Part shown: piece by piece, positions 31,201-35,910 of the stretch
Numbering within the stretch: position 1 is the first letter of the stretch
Layout: every line of letters starts with the position of its first letter
Made by a program: the position numbers and the translations under genes
Assembly (NCBI GenBank): GCA_942159475.1
Contig: OW804099.1
Coordinates: 10,927,954 to 10,991,953 of the forward strand
Source of the DNA: Sthenelais limicola
Taxonomy: Eukaryota > Annelida > Polychaeta > Phyllodocida > Sigalionidae
DNA: 64,000 bases
Reading direction: 5' to 3'
The notes under the pieces: generated by a model
Databases searched by the model: none
Told to the model about the DNA's origin: nothing
What the model saw: only the letters and a program-made list of their open reading frames with translations

Positions 31201-31287
31201 TCAGATGATCAGAGGTCATCAGATGATCAGAGGTCATCAGATGATCAGAGGTCATCAGATAATCAGAGGTCATCAGAACCTGTATAA
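3817..31287 (+). CDS. NLR-like CARD-NACHT gene (overall, partial at 5' end)
   Basis: This is a spliced gene for a predicted cytosolic innate-immune sensor of the STAND/NLR class, an ATP/GTP-dependent switch that usually recruits partners through its CARD. Four exons are visible: 3817-4204, 4519-4660, 5455-7011 and 30390-31287. Junction phases match at each step (phase 1, phase 2, phase 2), which is strong evidence that they form one transcript despite the 23,378-bp last intron. The order is CARD C-terminal half, in-frame 9-residue repeat, basic linker, NACHT ATPase with helical region, then an unrecognised C-terminal domain ending in a 6-residue repeat. The 5' CARD exon, start codon and promoter are not seen. 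No canonical LRR array is visible. Family assignment is secure for NACHT and good for CARD; ligand and pathway cannot be inferred. Confidence 0.85.
3991..4207 (+). repeat. 27-bp coding minisatellite, 8 units
   Basis: Eight near-identical 27-bp units encode the 9-residue repeat TADSA(F/L)(L/H)QG without frame loss. Each unit contains a splice-donor-like CAAGGTACAG. The reverse strand and another frame are also open, as expected for a repeat length divisible by three. Confidence 0.93.
4205..4518 (+). other. NLR intron (3' part certain)
   Basis: Short AT-rich intron. It ends in TTGTTTTCCTCCAACCAG with AG at 4517-4518. Its 5' end depends on which donor of the 27-bp array is used, so its length ranges from about 314 to 503 bp. 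Confidence 0.7.
4519..4660 (+). CDS. NLR exon: basic linker before NACHT
   Basis: The exon is bounded by an acceptor at 4517-4518 and a strong donor GTAAGG at 4661. It is read in phase 1 at the start and phase 2 at the end. It encodes about 47 residues beginning IREHCQYLKKKLLRVPLL and ending in a Lys/Arg-rich stretch (IKKKERKAGQ). The composition suggests an amphipathic helix followed by a basic linker between the CARD/repeat region and the NACHT domain. No catalytic motif is present. The phase fit on both sides is the main evidence that it belongs to the gene. Confidence 0.78.
4661..5454 (+). other. NLR intron
   Basis: A 794-bp AT-rich intron between GTAAGG at 4661 and an acceptor ending ATGTGTACTTGCAG at 5454. 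No gene, repeat or mobile element was recognised in it. Confidence 0.75.
5455..7011 (+). CDS. NLR exon: NACHT nucleotide-binding domain
   Basis: A 1,557-bp exon encoding about 519 residues. Walker A is GPPGQGKST (bases 5534-5560), responsible for nucleotide phosphate binding. Walker B is YIFTDGVDEL (5759-5788), with the extra acidic residue typical of NACHT rather than AP-ATPases. A sensor-1-like LLVSTRDN follows. Further on is the conserved FTYAPPHETFREFWA motif, equivalent to the F-H-x-T-F-Q-E-F motif after the winged-helix region of NLRs. The acceptor AG is at 5453-5454. The donor GTGAGT is at 7012, only 10 bp before a TA-rich minisatellite begins. Entry and exit are both phase 2, matching the preceding and the distant final exon. 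All key nucleotide-binding residues are intact, so the protein could be active. Confidence 0.9.
7022..7331. repeat. 20-bp TA-rich minisatellite, first segment
   Basis: About 15 copies of TATATACTACCTACACTATG, with small changes in TA number and occasional ACATG insertions. It is cut at 7331 by the LTR element and resumes at 18771, so both segments were one array before insertion. The repeated TYR/LEU-rich open frames are artefacts of the 20-bp period. Confidence 0.95.
7332..7735 (+). repeat. 5' LTR of the Ty3/gypsy element
   Basis: 404 bp with short terminal inverted repeats (TGTAG...CTACA). A TATA-like TTATATAT lies at 7513-7520 and a polyadenylation signal AATAAA at 7664-7669, so promoter and 3'-end signals are both present in the usual order. 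It differs from the 3' LTR by four transitions. Confidence 0.95.
7738..7755 (+). promoter_or_regulatory. Primer-binding site
   Basis: TGGTGCCGTGACCAG begins three bases after the LTR end and starts with TGG, complementary to the CCA end of a tRNA, as expected for minus-strand DNA priming. I cannot name the tRNA from sequence alone. Confidence 0.75.
7835..10072 (+). CDS. gag: Gag-like protein (Ty3/gypsy)
   Basis: 745 codons from the ATG at 7835 to TAG at 10070-10072. The upstream part of the open frame has no ATG. Visible parts are: an acidic N-terminus; a probable coiled coil at about residues 85-155; a low-complexity Ser/Thr region with three TQT motifs at residues 174-176, 287-289 and 307-309; a Lys-rich stretch; a retrotransposon Gag core beginning near WRVYLSEMRVMAVACNW; and a CCHC zinc knuckle CYFCGKEGHISPDC near the C-terminus that would bind RNA. 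The frame is intact. It forms the particle shell and packages the RNA in this family. The next ORF is in another frame, overlapping its last 30 nt. Confidence 0.9.
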   Translation: MAAAPGAEGGPPPDPVRMSKQLVQPGRLIATGTTLAEMKFDRQFRQIILSDVGSESDEYRTGREDRAAFTDYRSPESDMESDEESLLKATRLQLLGLQRNLAAEKRKNLEFVAQMKQLVFQNREIHETLDVVTERDSVFIKKLQVENEKLKCEISRVDDHSRLQNVSEDQSASTQTDSVSSPFWNTLAADTRRRSMAPLNTSRSAPVCSTFVDPQAGLETREGRMDFFGSPVGLSEDTAKRVTFRDHKSSGMSTSSPANGSFSKGKETPSQKSPQASFSVTSRSFSTQTPFESDTVLVTDLSASIGTQTDKTPEGEGKKDGTASTGKKSSTAGTDTDFERGQVKGDVYKPKIRVVAGSPGDPSDPSDSSSSSSSDSESPAPKKKGKKSKKVKSRKTKERSRIAKKDRSLVQGLSYDGTDDSDFGEFEYTQGPGKSKYTMRPPVIKMWDQKDPWRVYLSEMRVMAVACNWSEEEFLLQLQWGCKRQLADMGDLPAGLSLKEFVQHMDANFGEVSRIKRQAEFRACRQTPGQTVRQFGNEVARRARYAFGKRMNSTIVNMALHTYLKGLTSCEQANWARLKEPVDLQEAIHWSEVYEGCLMDTESSVVVQKLAALPAPEPVQERALAVKKRRSRRKSGAAIAQVIEPLDDDDVTSSGSETLDMTTVICQALQAYRDFKKKPGDGKTGQPWKKTFSGQFSSRRRDRPRRCYFCGKEGHISPDCPTTKILKELAESTKAKAPENPSRPL
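10042..11433 (+). CDS. Protease-containing pol segment (Ty3/gypsy)
   Basis: Frame -1 relative to gag. It is open from 10042, overlapping the gag end by about 30 nt; the first ATG is 10081. It contains a retropepsin-like region with FLVDPGATTSLVTKRF, where the usual D-T/S-G-A active site reads D-P-G-A, then a GLIGADFY hydrophobic motif. The Pro at the second active-site position is unusual, so catalytic competence is uncertain. It ends with YDYQDCFSL, the usual start of the RT segment, and stops at TAG 11431-11433 immediately after a 14-bp tandem duplication. Ribosomal frameshifting from gag is a plausible expression route, but I see no canonical slippery heptamer. Confidence 0.75.
   Translation, partial: GSGKPFTALIGSDMGAEGTPLHSTTARTDLASSIGTGGVAQVLVSKGLASTQGQALPDARDPRSLPEKNTCLGEDISPDISQDSPESASHVRWGQDGYQAVEGQIVVVGQNPNRSARIQKVSVQQPKTLRITDNLIVHERWYAPVGLDSENGDFLVDPGATTSLVTKRFYDSLSSKPPLVPVQMVCAMGNGLPITTHGSALCPLKIGDRTYMITCLVVSGLKGPEDGLIGADFYYVHKCNLDWSGLLFLENQAVSVLCKQWKHMKRSLRQSTVQAVEVREFVDGGEVRLKEPVVLQPRSVTLAKIDLGRGSDTSDGLMFEPDQGLLKDFALGSLNTYVSGNVNSSVVAFSNPSGSTVRLNCDMIVGRVSVVTLVSDASLPEEEDNEMIKTAIINSIQVMDSPIVDDELLAPDIVVPPSPEDPLEKLVNDAHLSRKEEKELVRKLLYDYQDCFSLPGTWYLVLG
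11378..14530 (+). CDS. pol: RT-RNase H-integrase polyprotein (Ty3/gypsy)
   Basis: 1,050-codon open frame; the usable pol sequence starts around 11435. Reverse transcriptase has YLDD at residues 181-184. RNase H has TDAS at 336-339 and the ATKRELLAV and RTDHASLRWL motifs. The integrase HHCC finger has H573, H580, C610 and C613. The integrase core has D642, D702 and E738. A GPKWDGPFKV motif like the GPY/F module follows. All catalytic residues are present. The N-terminus is out of frame with the protease ORF. The C-terminal frame stops early at 14530, while a different frame continues in pol-like codons to TAG at 14608-14610, suggesting a second small frame change near 14480-14500. Confidence 0.92.
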   Translation: MITKTVFPYLVLGTWYLVSHVIDTGDAIPVKQAYRRMPVARREGAEAEIWKMYKAGRIEHSSSPWGAPIVMVAKKDGTQRFCVDYRQLNSVTKKDSFPLPRIDECVEALGGNQWFCTLDLESGYWQVAMDEDSKYKTAFLSSVGLFQFKVMAFGLCNAPATFQRMMDRMLDGLRWKSCLVYLDDVVVFGKTLQGCADNLKLVLERIREYGLKLKPKKCELFRKEVKYLGRIVSGAGIRVDPAKIAKVQEWPVPKTAKEVRQFLGFASYYREFQPNFGGIVAPLQQIVTDAGTEKRYSKPIVWTKKCDEAFKTAKTLLTSAPVLGYPRKEGYFILDTDASGFAMAGVLSQMQDGTEVVLGYASNSLTKPQKNYCATKRELLAVLSYLKKFRHYLLGNRNFYVRTDHASLRWLLNFKDPTDMLARWLATMQEYGLEQSMILHRAGKKHTNADGLSRIPTRKCGNPGCSDCGLHDAVIAEAVVVLGSLEDEIRDAQQADPLLKKVMAVLDGSSPVPSKEQLSGEPQEFCTYIRNRENLEMVQGVLCLRWLRKNTGHTYVRKIIPASMRRNIFRCLHGSQLQGHYGDFKTSWKAKMKYFWPGMRYDLKRWLKACPECSMRKSRGGRGITPLKKEIHGERWSRIALDIIGPFKTTPRGNNYVMVITDHFSKWAEAFPMPDHTAERCAEVLFREWVLRFGCPVSLQTDGAPEFRSRLLRNLLDMLGVEKLVTLPYRPLSNGQVECFNRVLVEQLSCLTNYSDSNWDLLAPCIAHAYRGTVHASTLCTPNSVVFGTELVTPVDLIHGVEPGGLDFPCRMSYVENLRQSLRTGHQFVRENLGVAAVHQKKDFDRRARPRRFEEGAIVYRYCPPKANKKYGPKWDGPFKVRRFIGGTTYELETTEGIVRYHVDYLKPAFDEDGPIQAVNLHKAPEFRKLEKAGREILKFEGGKVLAGAECPERKEKEKVTIGVKPRGRPKKIKTAGVRLPPSNEKQTVDVGPAVVRVGRRKPQKKKKKLKISPVVLPLRRRDRPNKAKTDTVVKKQSIWTLFKMFLFLL
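11404..11431 (+). repeat. 14-bp tandem duplication at the PR-RT junction
   Basis: CCTGGTACTTGGT(A/T) is present twice head to tail, exactly where the protease frame ends and the RT frame must begin. By frame arithmetic this 14-bp duplication alone does not explain the net shift of one base, so there is either another indel or a different cause. Confidence 0.7.
14531..15708 (+). other. Untranslated spacer between pol and the 3' ORF
   Basis: About 1.2 kb without a long open frame. The first 80 bp look like the displaced pol C-terminus (a basic tail ending near 14610). The spacer ends in TTATTCTTTGCTTTTCAG with AG at 15674-15675, a good splice acceptor 33 bp before the next ATG. This suggests that the 3' ORF is expressed from a spliced subgenomic RNA. 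Confidence 0.6.
15709..17880 (+). CDS. Accessory 3' ORF: zinc-finger/coiled-coil protein
   Basis: 723 codons, intact, between pol and the 3' LTR. I do not recognise a named family. Visible features are: an acidic N-terminus; two basic Ser/Arg/Lys-rich clusters (RNRSRRRE at ~114-120, KKKTKKK at 160-166) that could be nuclear-localisation or RNA-binding signals; two wide C2H2-like fingers (C280, C285, H307, H312 and C321, C326, H339, H348/349); a Ser/Ala-rich stretch; helical heptad-like segments at roughly 490-600; and a Pro/Gln-rich tail. There is no signal peptide or transmembrane segment, so it is not an envelope. A strong acceptor precedes the ATG. A nucleic-acid-binding role in the element's life cycle is an inference. 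Confidence 0.8.
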   Translation: MSNEGEGRSDHDEPFVPPLTEEEEARLLDGANDLLRLDPANSGQFETVGRTLPGIRPLGTEIRPLRDEEEMDVGGQGTTPKAPTPAPRRSLRKSASPLKSDKYNKSASEKRERNRSRRREASASPAPHERTARGRSPGPHRTASGPISVSTSGSSDGSAKKKTKKKSDRELKGKIKRRHYHRAEKRREQLASRGSMEQFRRELDSAAEVVPLDPRSDQPGAGVVTCPESDSEEKEIEGDGQMDRYETRVWPELVREDSIDRGTYQKVMEVHRLWEPGHRCPFLVCRVLSLNPEGIRAYSTRARLFRHLCEEHAPFMQVWICPFPKCLQILDRRVELIQHLMNGESYQHHLKRDEAKDKAIKVLPSTRPNHVFQKMCYMAGQHLRVMRRTSSSSYRIPKKSRTDQESIESASTSSGRSTTKAAAAAGSSRSSATDARRDPAGSGKRDRSMSSDVRDRESAPLPKRLCRRSQAWSEEILKDLPSSGESADLVRRVENVVSEALEKVSSAAEAACAEISSVVKEVTEPLMSIGMVKSSIENLGDLREQSRSQEGVVEGLRRSLAASDGRVRRLEEENFRLKSMLDRESNSTPDSEVTKQSADPSVGAALTSTAPTPLAMTPALPLDPQQLPQLLMLSNLLRTLQQAPTQFPPNPALAQQAPNQVPVQALDQQQMPPVGTPRRDVQNPGLYEIPNWLFSPTTLVNPHGQVAPAASTDTSANDNADGK
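17881..18366 (+). other. 3' untranslated region and polypurine tract
   Basis: About 470 bp of T-rich sequence with no open frame, followed at 18348-18366 by AAAAATAAGGGGGGGG-type polypurine sequence directly before the 3' LTR. The tract is the expected plus-strand primer. Confidence 0.75.
18367..18770 (+). repeat. 3' LTR of the Ty3/gypsy element
   Basis: 404 bp, 99% identical to the 5' LTR by direct reading (four transitions). AATAAA is at 18699-18704. It ends in CGAATCGCTACA and is followed immediately by the resumed TA minisatellite. Confidence 0.95.
18771..18927. repeat. 20-bp TA-rich minisatellite, second segment
   Basis: Resumption of the TATATACTACCTACACTATG array after the LTR element. 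It is cut again at 18927 by the 1.28-kb TIR element. Confidence 0.93.
18928..20208. mobile_element. 1.28-kb TIR element without coding capacity
   Basis: It starts GGTCAGTTCTCACGAAA and ends with the exact reverse complement. Flanks are ATAT on both sides within the minisatellite (probably a 4-bp ATAT or 2-bp TA target duplication). It is AT-rich and has no transposase frame. Internally it repeats a TTGCCA(A/T)CCCAACG motif (19301, 19492) and has a perfect 13-bp hairpin of the same GTTGCCACCCC motif at 19652-19688. It is best read as a non-autonomous DNA transposon; the superfamily is not assigned. Confidence 0.82.
19652..19688. repeat. Perfect 13-bp stem hairpin
   Basis: GTGTTGCCACCCC at 19652-19664 and its exact complement at 19676-19688 enclose an 11-nt loop, in the middle of the 1.28-kb TIR element. 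Confidence 0.9.
20209..21592. repeat. 20-bp TA-rich minisatellite, main segment
   Basis: About 1.38 kb of TATATACTACCTACACTATG units. Length varies mostly in the TA run (TATATA to TATATATATATA), with rare CTAGCT and ACATG variants. The long open frames of Tyr, Leu, Thr, Ile and Cys are period artefacts present in all three frames. Confidence 0.96.
21593..23750. repeat. Tandem ~1.08-kb duplication starting at the TIR
   Basis: 21593-22670 and 22671-23748 are almost identical over about 1,078 bp. I see only a few single-base differences, for example AAGATGTTTTGCC versus AAAATGTTTTGCC. Each copy begins with the terminal inverted repeat, so the element has an internal copy of its own left end. 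Confidence 0.92.
24574..25456 (+). CDS. Exon-like basic protein inside the 5.1-kb TIR element
   Basis: A first segment starts after an acceptor at 24572-24573, with ATG at 24583, and encodes an Arg/Gln/Ala-rich helical stretch (FTNAQLQARWREHQQEAQ...). A second, 24788-25087, lies between an acceptor (TTTCTTTCATAG) and the donor CAG|GTAAAAC and encodes a Lys-rich stretch. A third, 25252-25456, follows ATATCTTTCAG and joins the second in matching phase 2. The first and second do not join in frame by any GT donor I can find. The last exon contains a ~56-bp repeat. No known domain was identified. It may be a degraded DNA-binding gene of the transposon; function unknown. Confidence 0.45.
25305..25510 (+). 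repeat. ~56-bp tandem repeat, about 3.5 units
   Basis: GTGACATCT(A/G)TGCCTCCAACGCA-type units with CAGCAGACGCTACA repeat through the last exon-like segment of the 5.1-kb TIR element. The units are not multiples of three throughout, so the reading frame changes meaning between units. Confidence 0.8.
26678..26723. repeat. Residual TA minisatellite, last segment
   Basis: About two TATATACTACCTACACTATG units follow the 5.1-kb element, ending the array that started at 7022. A short GCATGCCATGCATATGCCCATACC palindromic patch follows (seen at 26724-26755). Confidence 0.9.
26724..28490. other. Intronic stretch, no gene; possible retroposon tail
   Basis: AT-rich with no supported exon. A block ending GAATAAAGTATCAAAGTATC near 27534-27556 resembles the 3' end of a non-LTR element with a short tandem tail, but I see no coding relic to confirm it. 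The 27808-28302 open frame has no domain or splice support and is probably random. Confidence 0.4.
28491..29188. repeat. 10-bp CCACACTCAA minisatellite
   Basis: About 70 head-to-tail copies of CCACAC(T/A)CAA with point variants and some longer-period duplications (for example the CCACTCTCAACCACACCCAG blocks at 28756 and 28846). The Val/Cys/Gly/Trp-rich minus-strand frames are repeat artefacts. Confidence 0.95.
29189..30389. other. End of the NLR intron, no gene
   Basis: AT-rich, with a poly-C run at 29667-29681 and several A/T homopolymers. It ends with the pyrimidine-rich acceptor before the last NLR exon. Nothing else was recognised. Confidence 0.55.
30390..31287 (+). CDS. NLR last exon: unrecognised C-terminal domain
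   Basis: The exon starts after TTATCTTACAG (AG 30388-30389) and supplies one base to complete the phase-2 codon left by the NACHT exon. It ends at TAA 31285-31287. It encodes about 298 residues: an aromatic-rich start (DVFGPFIYHYYHIPA), a His/Thr run from a CA microsatellite (30563-30620), two stretches with a W/L-rich pattern that could be degenerate leucine-rich-type units (around EVEIWLNRSDL and VEELTVCQGYISLSEL), and a tail of about 11 RSSDDQ repeats. I do not recognise the domain. The fit of phase and stop supports membership in the NLR gene, but transcript evidence would be needed. Confidence 0.68.
31084..31281 (+). repeat. 18-bp coding minisatellite (RSSDDQ repeat)
   Basis: About 11 units of AGGTCATCAGATGATCAG encode RSSDDQ in frame at the protein's C-terminus, giving a highly charged, probably disordered tail. 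Each unit contains the palindrome ATCAGATGAT/TGATCA. Confidence 0.93.
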
Positions 31288-31875
31288 AACCATCATAAAC
31301 CACCAGAAGATGGTGAGATATTTCTGTAAACATACTGTAGGGTGGTATAGGGGAAGTTGTATACTCTCCAGCAATGCATCATGGGATACATTTCACACAC
31401 ACACATTTTATTTTGTATTCACTATTTTCCATTCATCTATCACTGTTTCTTCTGAGTGGGATGAGTGTGTGGGTTTGGGGGGAGGGCACTCACACATTGT
31501 GTTAGATCATCATTATCTAATTTTATTCATTATGGACGTCTCTATACTTGACAATTATCTTTGAAAATGGAAAAAAAAACGATGATTGAGTAAACATGTT
31601 TTCCTACCTTTATGAAATTCTCAGAAGTCACTACAGACTGTAAAGAGGAACGCAGGCATATAAAATTAATAATTTTATTTAATCTATTCATTGCTTATGA
31701 AACATGAGCATGAGCATGTATGTATCATGTGATATGTAATAAATTAATGATTTTGATATTTATTTTAGGTGTGAGTGTATGGGGGATGGGGGGGGGGGGG
31801 GGAGGCAGGGAGGTAATGGCAGGGAAACATGTTTATGAGTGTAAAGTGTCCACTAAAGAGACTGAGGAGACAAGA
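31288..31875 (+). other. 3' UTR of the NLR gene and flank
   Basis: No coding frame. A candidate polyadenylation signal AATAAA lies at 31738-31743, with a long G-run at 31790-31802 just after it. Confidence 0.45.
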
Positions 31876-32262
31876 CTGGACAGTCACTGGTCACTAGTTG
31901 TGGTCAGTGTGTGGTCACTGGTTACTAGCTGTGGTCAGTGGGTGGTCACTGGTCACTAGCTGTGGTCAGTGAGCAGTCACTGGGTACCTGCTGTGGTCAG
32001 TGAGCAGTTACTGGTTACTAGCTGTGGTCAGTGGGTGGTCACTGGTTACTAGCTGTGGTCAGTGGGTGGTCACTGGTTACTAGCTGTGGTCAGTGAGCAG
32101 TCACTGGGTACCTGCTGTGGTCAGTGAGCAGTCACTGGTTACTAGCTGTGGTCAGTGGGTGGTCACTGGTCACTAGCTGTGGTCAGTGAGCAGTCACTGG
32201 GTACCTGCTGTGGTCAGTTGGTGGTCAGTGAGCAGTCACAGGGTACTGGTCAGTGGATGGTC
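31876..32262. repeat. 31-bp GGTCAGTG/GGTCACTG minisatellite
   Basis: About a dozen variants of TGGTCAGTGGGTGGTCACTG followed by GTTACTAGCTG, alternating with a GAGCAGTCACTGGGTACCTGC variant in a partly regular order. Confidence 0.92.
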
Positions 32263-32399
32263 AGTCATTGATGTGTGTCCACTAGTACATCAAATTGCAC
32301 TGTCCACTGGGAAGGTGCACTCAAACAATGTTTTAGATTAGTATTATCCAAAGATATTAGGTTGATGACCTACATATCGAACTATCAATTCCAAAACTA

Positions 32400-33045
32400 A
32401 AAACAAAAAGAGAGGCTCAGATCAGGAGCAGGTAAAAAACCTAAATTACTAATAACAACTCCTAAAACTGAGAAAATAAAAAGGTCCCTAATCTTTTCAG
32501 CCCCATACCTATGGAACGAAAAGGATTATAGGATTATAGGATCTACCTAAAGAACCAATATGTGTTTGATACGGACCCATAAATCATTGTATAGTCAGAC
32601 TTATTTTTGTCTTAATATATTGAAGGCCCTGAGATTAAAGACACCTTGTTGTAATTGTGTTAAAACCTCAGATAACTATGTCATTCGTTATTTTTGCAAA
32701 AGATCATACTCAACCATGTAAGACTTGAATAGACGGAAACACCATCAAATATATATTTAGCATGTTGTCAGATTTAATAAGATGTTCCTAACTACCAGAT
32801 TGTTTCACATGGAGTATTTTTATGTAGGATGTATTTGTATTTCTGTAGTTGATGAGAGAGACAGTTCAGTCTCTTAATAAGATTACCATTGCATTGTATT
32901 TTTATATTTCTACTGACTAACATAAAACCAAGGTAAACAAAGGTGGTATGCTAGGAAGATATGTACTACAGATAGACCAGTTATCCCAATTCCCTGTAAC
33001 ATTTATAAAGTCGTGGAAATAAAAGTCAAATCAATCAATCAATTA
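32400..33045 (+). mobile_element. 3' relic of a non-LTR retrotransposon (LINE)
   Basis: Around 32419-32530 the plus strand reads as the typical C-terminal end of a LINE ORF2 (KRSLIFSAPYLWNEKDYRI, equivalent to the R-S-F/I...G/AP-LWN motif of CR1/Jockey-like elements). A few hundred bp of 3' UTR follow and end in ATAAAAGTCAAATCAATCAATCAA, a short tandem tail (33021-33042). The copy is 5'-truncated and degraded. Confidence 0.65.
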
Positions 33046-33234
33046 GTTGTAATGTCTCCGGGCATTTATAAAATAATAATTTTGTTAATGTATTAATTTA
33101 ATTTAGAATGAAGAATGAGACAAGAAAGTAATAAGATCTTGATTAGGAGAACCTGGAAATTATGGATATTATCAGAGTTGTATATTGTTATGTACAACTC
33201 TGATATTATGATCAAATAAAACAAATAGTATATT
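33046..33234. other. Short AT-rich spacer
   Basis: Nothing recognised apart from a short direct/inverted repeat of ACAACTCTGATATTATGATC-type sequence. Confidence 0.4.
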
Positions 33235-33592
33235 GTTAGGGGTAGTGGGTAGAGAGGAAGAGGGGAGGGAATGAAGGGAAGGAGAGTGGGGAAGGGATGA
33301 GGGGGAGGGGGAGGGGGAAGGGATGAGGGGGAGGGGGAGGGGGAAGGGATGAGGAGGAGGGGGAGGGGGAAGGGATGAGGAGGAGGGGGAGGGGGAAGGG
33401 ATGAGGAGGAGGGGGTCCAACAACATGTGACAAAAAATTATTGTTAGGAGTTGAGGGGAAGGGGACCAACATGCATGGGCGGGGGAGGGAGGGGGAGGGA
33501 GGGGGAGGGAGGGGGAGGGAGGGGGAGGGAGGGGGAGGGAGGGGGAGGGGGAGGGAGGGGGAGGGAGGGGGAGGGAGGGGGAGGGGGAGGTG
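33235..33592. repeat. Homopurine (GGGGGAGGGA)n tracts
   Basis: Two blocks (33240-33415 and 33478-33592) are almost pure G/A, with regular GGGGGAGGGGGAAGGGATGA and GGGGGAGGGAGG units. Multiple G-runs of three or more could form G-quadruplexes or triplexes. The Pro/Ser minus-strand frames are artefacts. Confidence 0.93.
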
Positions 33593-33628
33593 TTATGTAT
33601 GTGTGTATTAGTGTAAGTGAGGGAGTCT

Positions 33629-34508
33629 ATATGTGATGTATATGTTACAGGGAAATGAGTCTCATGTCACAGAAAATCAATTTTCAGATGTTATTATATT
33701 GATGATGAGATCAGGCAGATTTCAAATAATAATAGTTCTTCAAACAATAATAGTTCTTGACTTTCTAATAAGTCAGCAGTCAGCAACTACGTGTTTTTAC
33801 ACATGAAAAGTAAGTTATATTTTTCAGTAGTAAAGTAGTAAACTTTTTGTTTTTACACATGAAATAATTTAGCTATATTTGTTATGGCCGACCATTAGTA
33901 AAGTAGTCAAATATGTGAGGTGTTTTAGGAAAATGAGTCATAAGTCGCAAAAAATAGATTTTGAGATACCATTATATCTGAAAAGATGAGATCAAGCCGA
34001 TTCCAATGATAGTAAACAGTCTAATCATCTAATAAGTATTTCTAGGTTTTAAGTTTGATATTTTCGTTTTTGAAAAGAAAAGTTTCCAATATTTTTGGGG
34101 CTCAATAAACAGTAAAGTAACTAAATGTAGTCCATATGACGACCTTTAAAACGAAAGGATATATTACATAGATTGTCCTGAAATTTGAAATATAGATTGA
34201 TATAGCTATAAGTGATGAACCCCTCAAGAATTAGAACATTCCAATAATATGATCTTATAAAAAAAACACTTTAAAAAATATCAATTTTGCGACTTATGAC
34301 TCATTTTCATGAAACACACCACATATACTCCTTAGGATTACCTCAGATATGTATAGATATATTCTATACAATCTTTGGTATGATTTAGTATTCATGCTAC
34401 TAGCAGTACTAAACTCCCAAGAATCAAATACTTTCTGAGCAAATGTTCTTTTAAAACTTTTAAGAATATTTTCTCTTTTGACTCATTATTCTGTGATACA
34501 TCACATAT
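33629..34508. mobile_element. MITE-like palindromic element interrupted by a related copy
   Basis: Outer ends: ATATGTGATGTAT...AATGAGTC at 33629 and the reverse complement at 34481-34508. Inner ends: ATATGTGAGGTGTTTTAGGA followed by AAATGAGTCATAAGTCGC (33911) and the complement (34281-34326), giving a 416-bp inner element. Outer and inner termini are clearly related, so a member of one family sits inside an older member. No coding capacity. Confidence 0.78.
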
Positions 34509-34540
34509 TTCTGTTGACATTAATCCACCTTGACAGCTCT

Positions 34541-34905
34541 GACTATGTTATATACCTCCCAATTAAAGCTGCATTCTCTGACTATGTTATATATACCTCC
34601 CAATTAAAGCTGCATTCTCTGACTATGTTATATATACCTCCCAATTAAAGCTGCATTCTCTGACTATGTTATATATACCTCCCAATTAAAGATGCAGGTT
34701 TAACAGATTGTTTTACCAATGATCAATAACTTCATATATTTGTTATCATAATAGCAGAGAATGTGTTATCACAATAGCAGAGAATGCAGGTTTAATAGAT
34801 TGTTTTACCAATGATCAATAACTTCATTATATTAGTTATCATAATAGCAGAGAATGCAGGTTTAATAGATTGTTTTACCAATGATCAATAACTTCACTGA
34901 TACCT
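34541..34905. repeat. Two adjacent tandem repeats (41 bp and ~80 bp)
   Basis: 34541-34690 holds about 3.7 units of a 41-bp repeat (GACTATGTTATATATACCTC followed by CCAATTAAAGCTGCATTCTCT). 34693-34905 holds three units built on GCAGGTTTAATAGATTGTTT and ACCAATGATCAATAACTTCA with AATAGCAGAGAAT. Confidence 0.88.
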
Positions 34906-35089
34906 GTTCCTCACTGGCTGAGCTCCAGCCTCCAGCCCTGGTGTATCACAAGTAATAGTAAAACATTTCTCGCCACAAACACAGGAATATGGCGGACAAT
35001 AGAGAAATACAAGGTGCAGCTCATACAGTGCATGCACAAGACAGCCTCATCTACACACGGTGAAGTCATGGTTCTGATCTTTACTAACT

Positions 35090-35268
<179 letters not shown>

Positions 35269-35910
35269 TTTCATTCATGATCTGGCTATTGATTATTTGG
35301 TTATTTATTCATCCTTTATTTATCTATTTTTTATGATCTATTGTTGTTAAATTCATTTTGGGAATTTATTTATCAATGTGTTTATCAATTTACTTATTTA
35401 TTCTCTTGTTTTGTTATTATCATTCATTATCAATTTTCTCTCAATTATCAATTATACTTTTCTTTTTTTCTTATAATTATATGTGAGTACAACACAAGGT
35501 CAATAATTACCGCACTTGTTGACCTACGAGCAGGCTCTTGTTACTTCTCCCTCCACTTCACACTTTATTCTCTTATTATTTCATGGTCTTATCCAAATCT
35601 TACTTATTTATTTTCCCTCTCCAACTGTGGTTCACACTTTCACACTCTCACATAAAACTTCAACACATACCACAAAATACATCCTCACAATTAACACATA
35701 TACTACACCACCATATACCAATATACATCCTCACATGTGCTACTAGAACTCCTCACTATCCTCGCTGGGCTGGCCCACATCAGAAACAACAAGACCGCTG
35801 ACTCCAAGAATGCAAGCCTTAAGTGTGGTCTACTAATTGTGTACCAATGATAATTCATTACTGTTGTAATTTCTAATCATAATAGACTTTTGACTTATAG
35901 ATGGGATTAA
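35269..35910. other. T-rich non-coding stretch
   Basis: T/TTTAT-rich decay of the microsatellite, then sequence without a supported exon. Several overlapping short frames have no domains. Confidence 0.5.
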
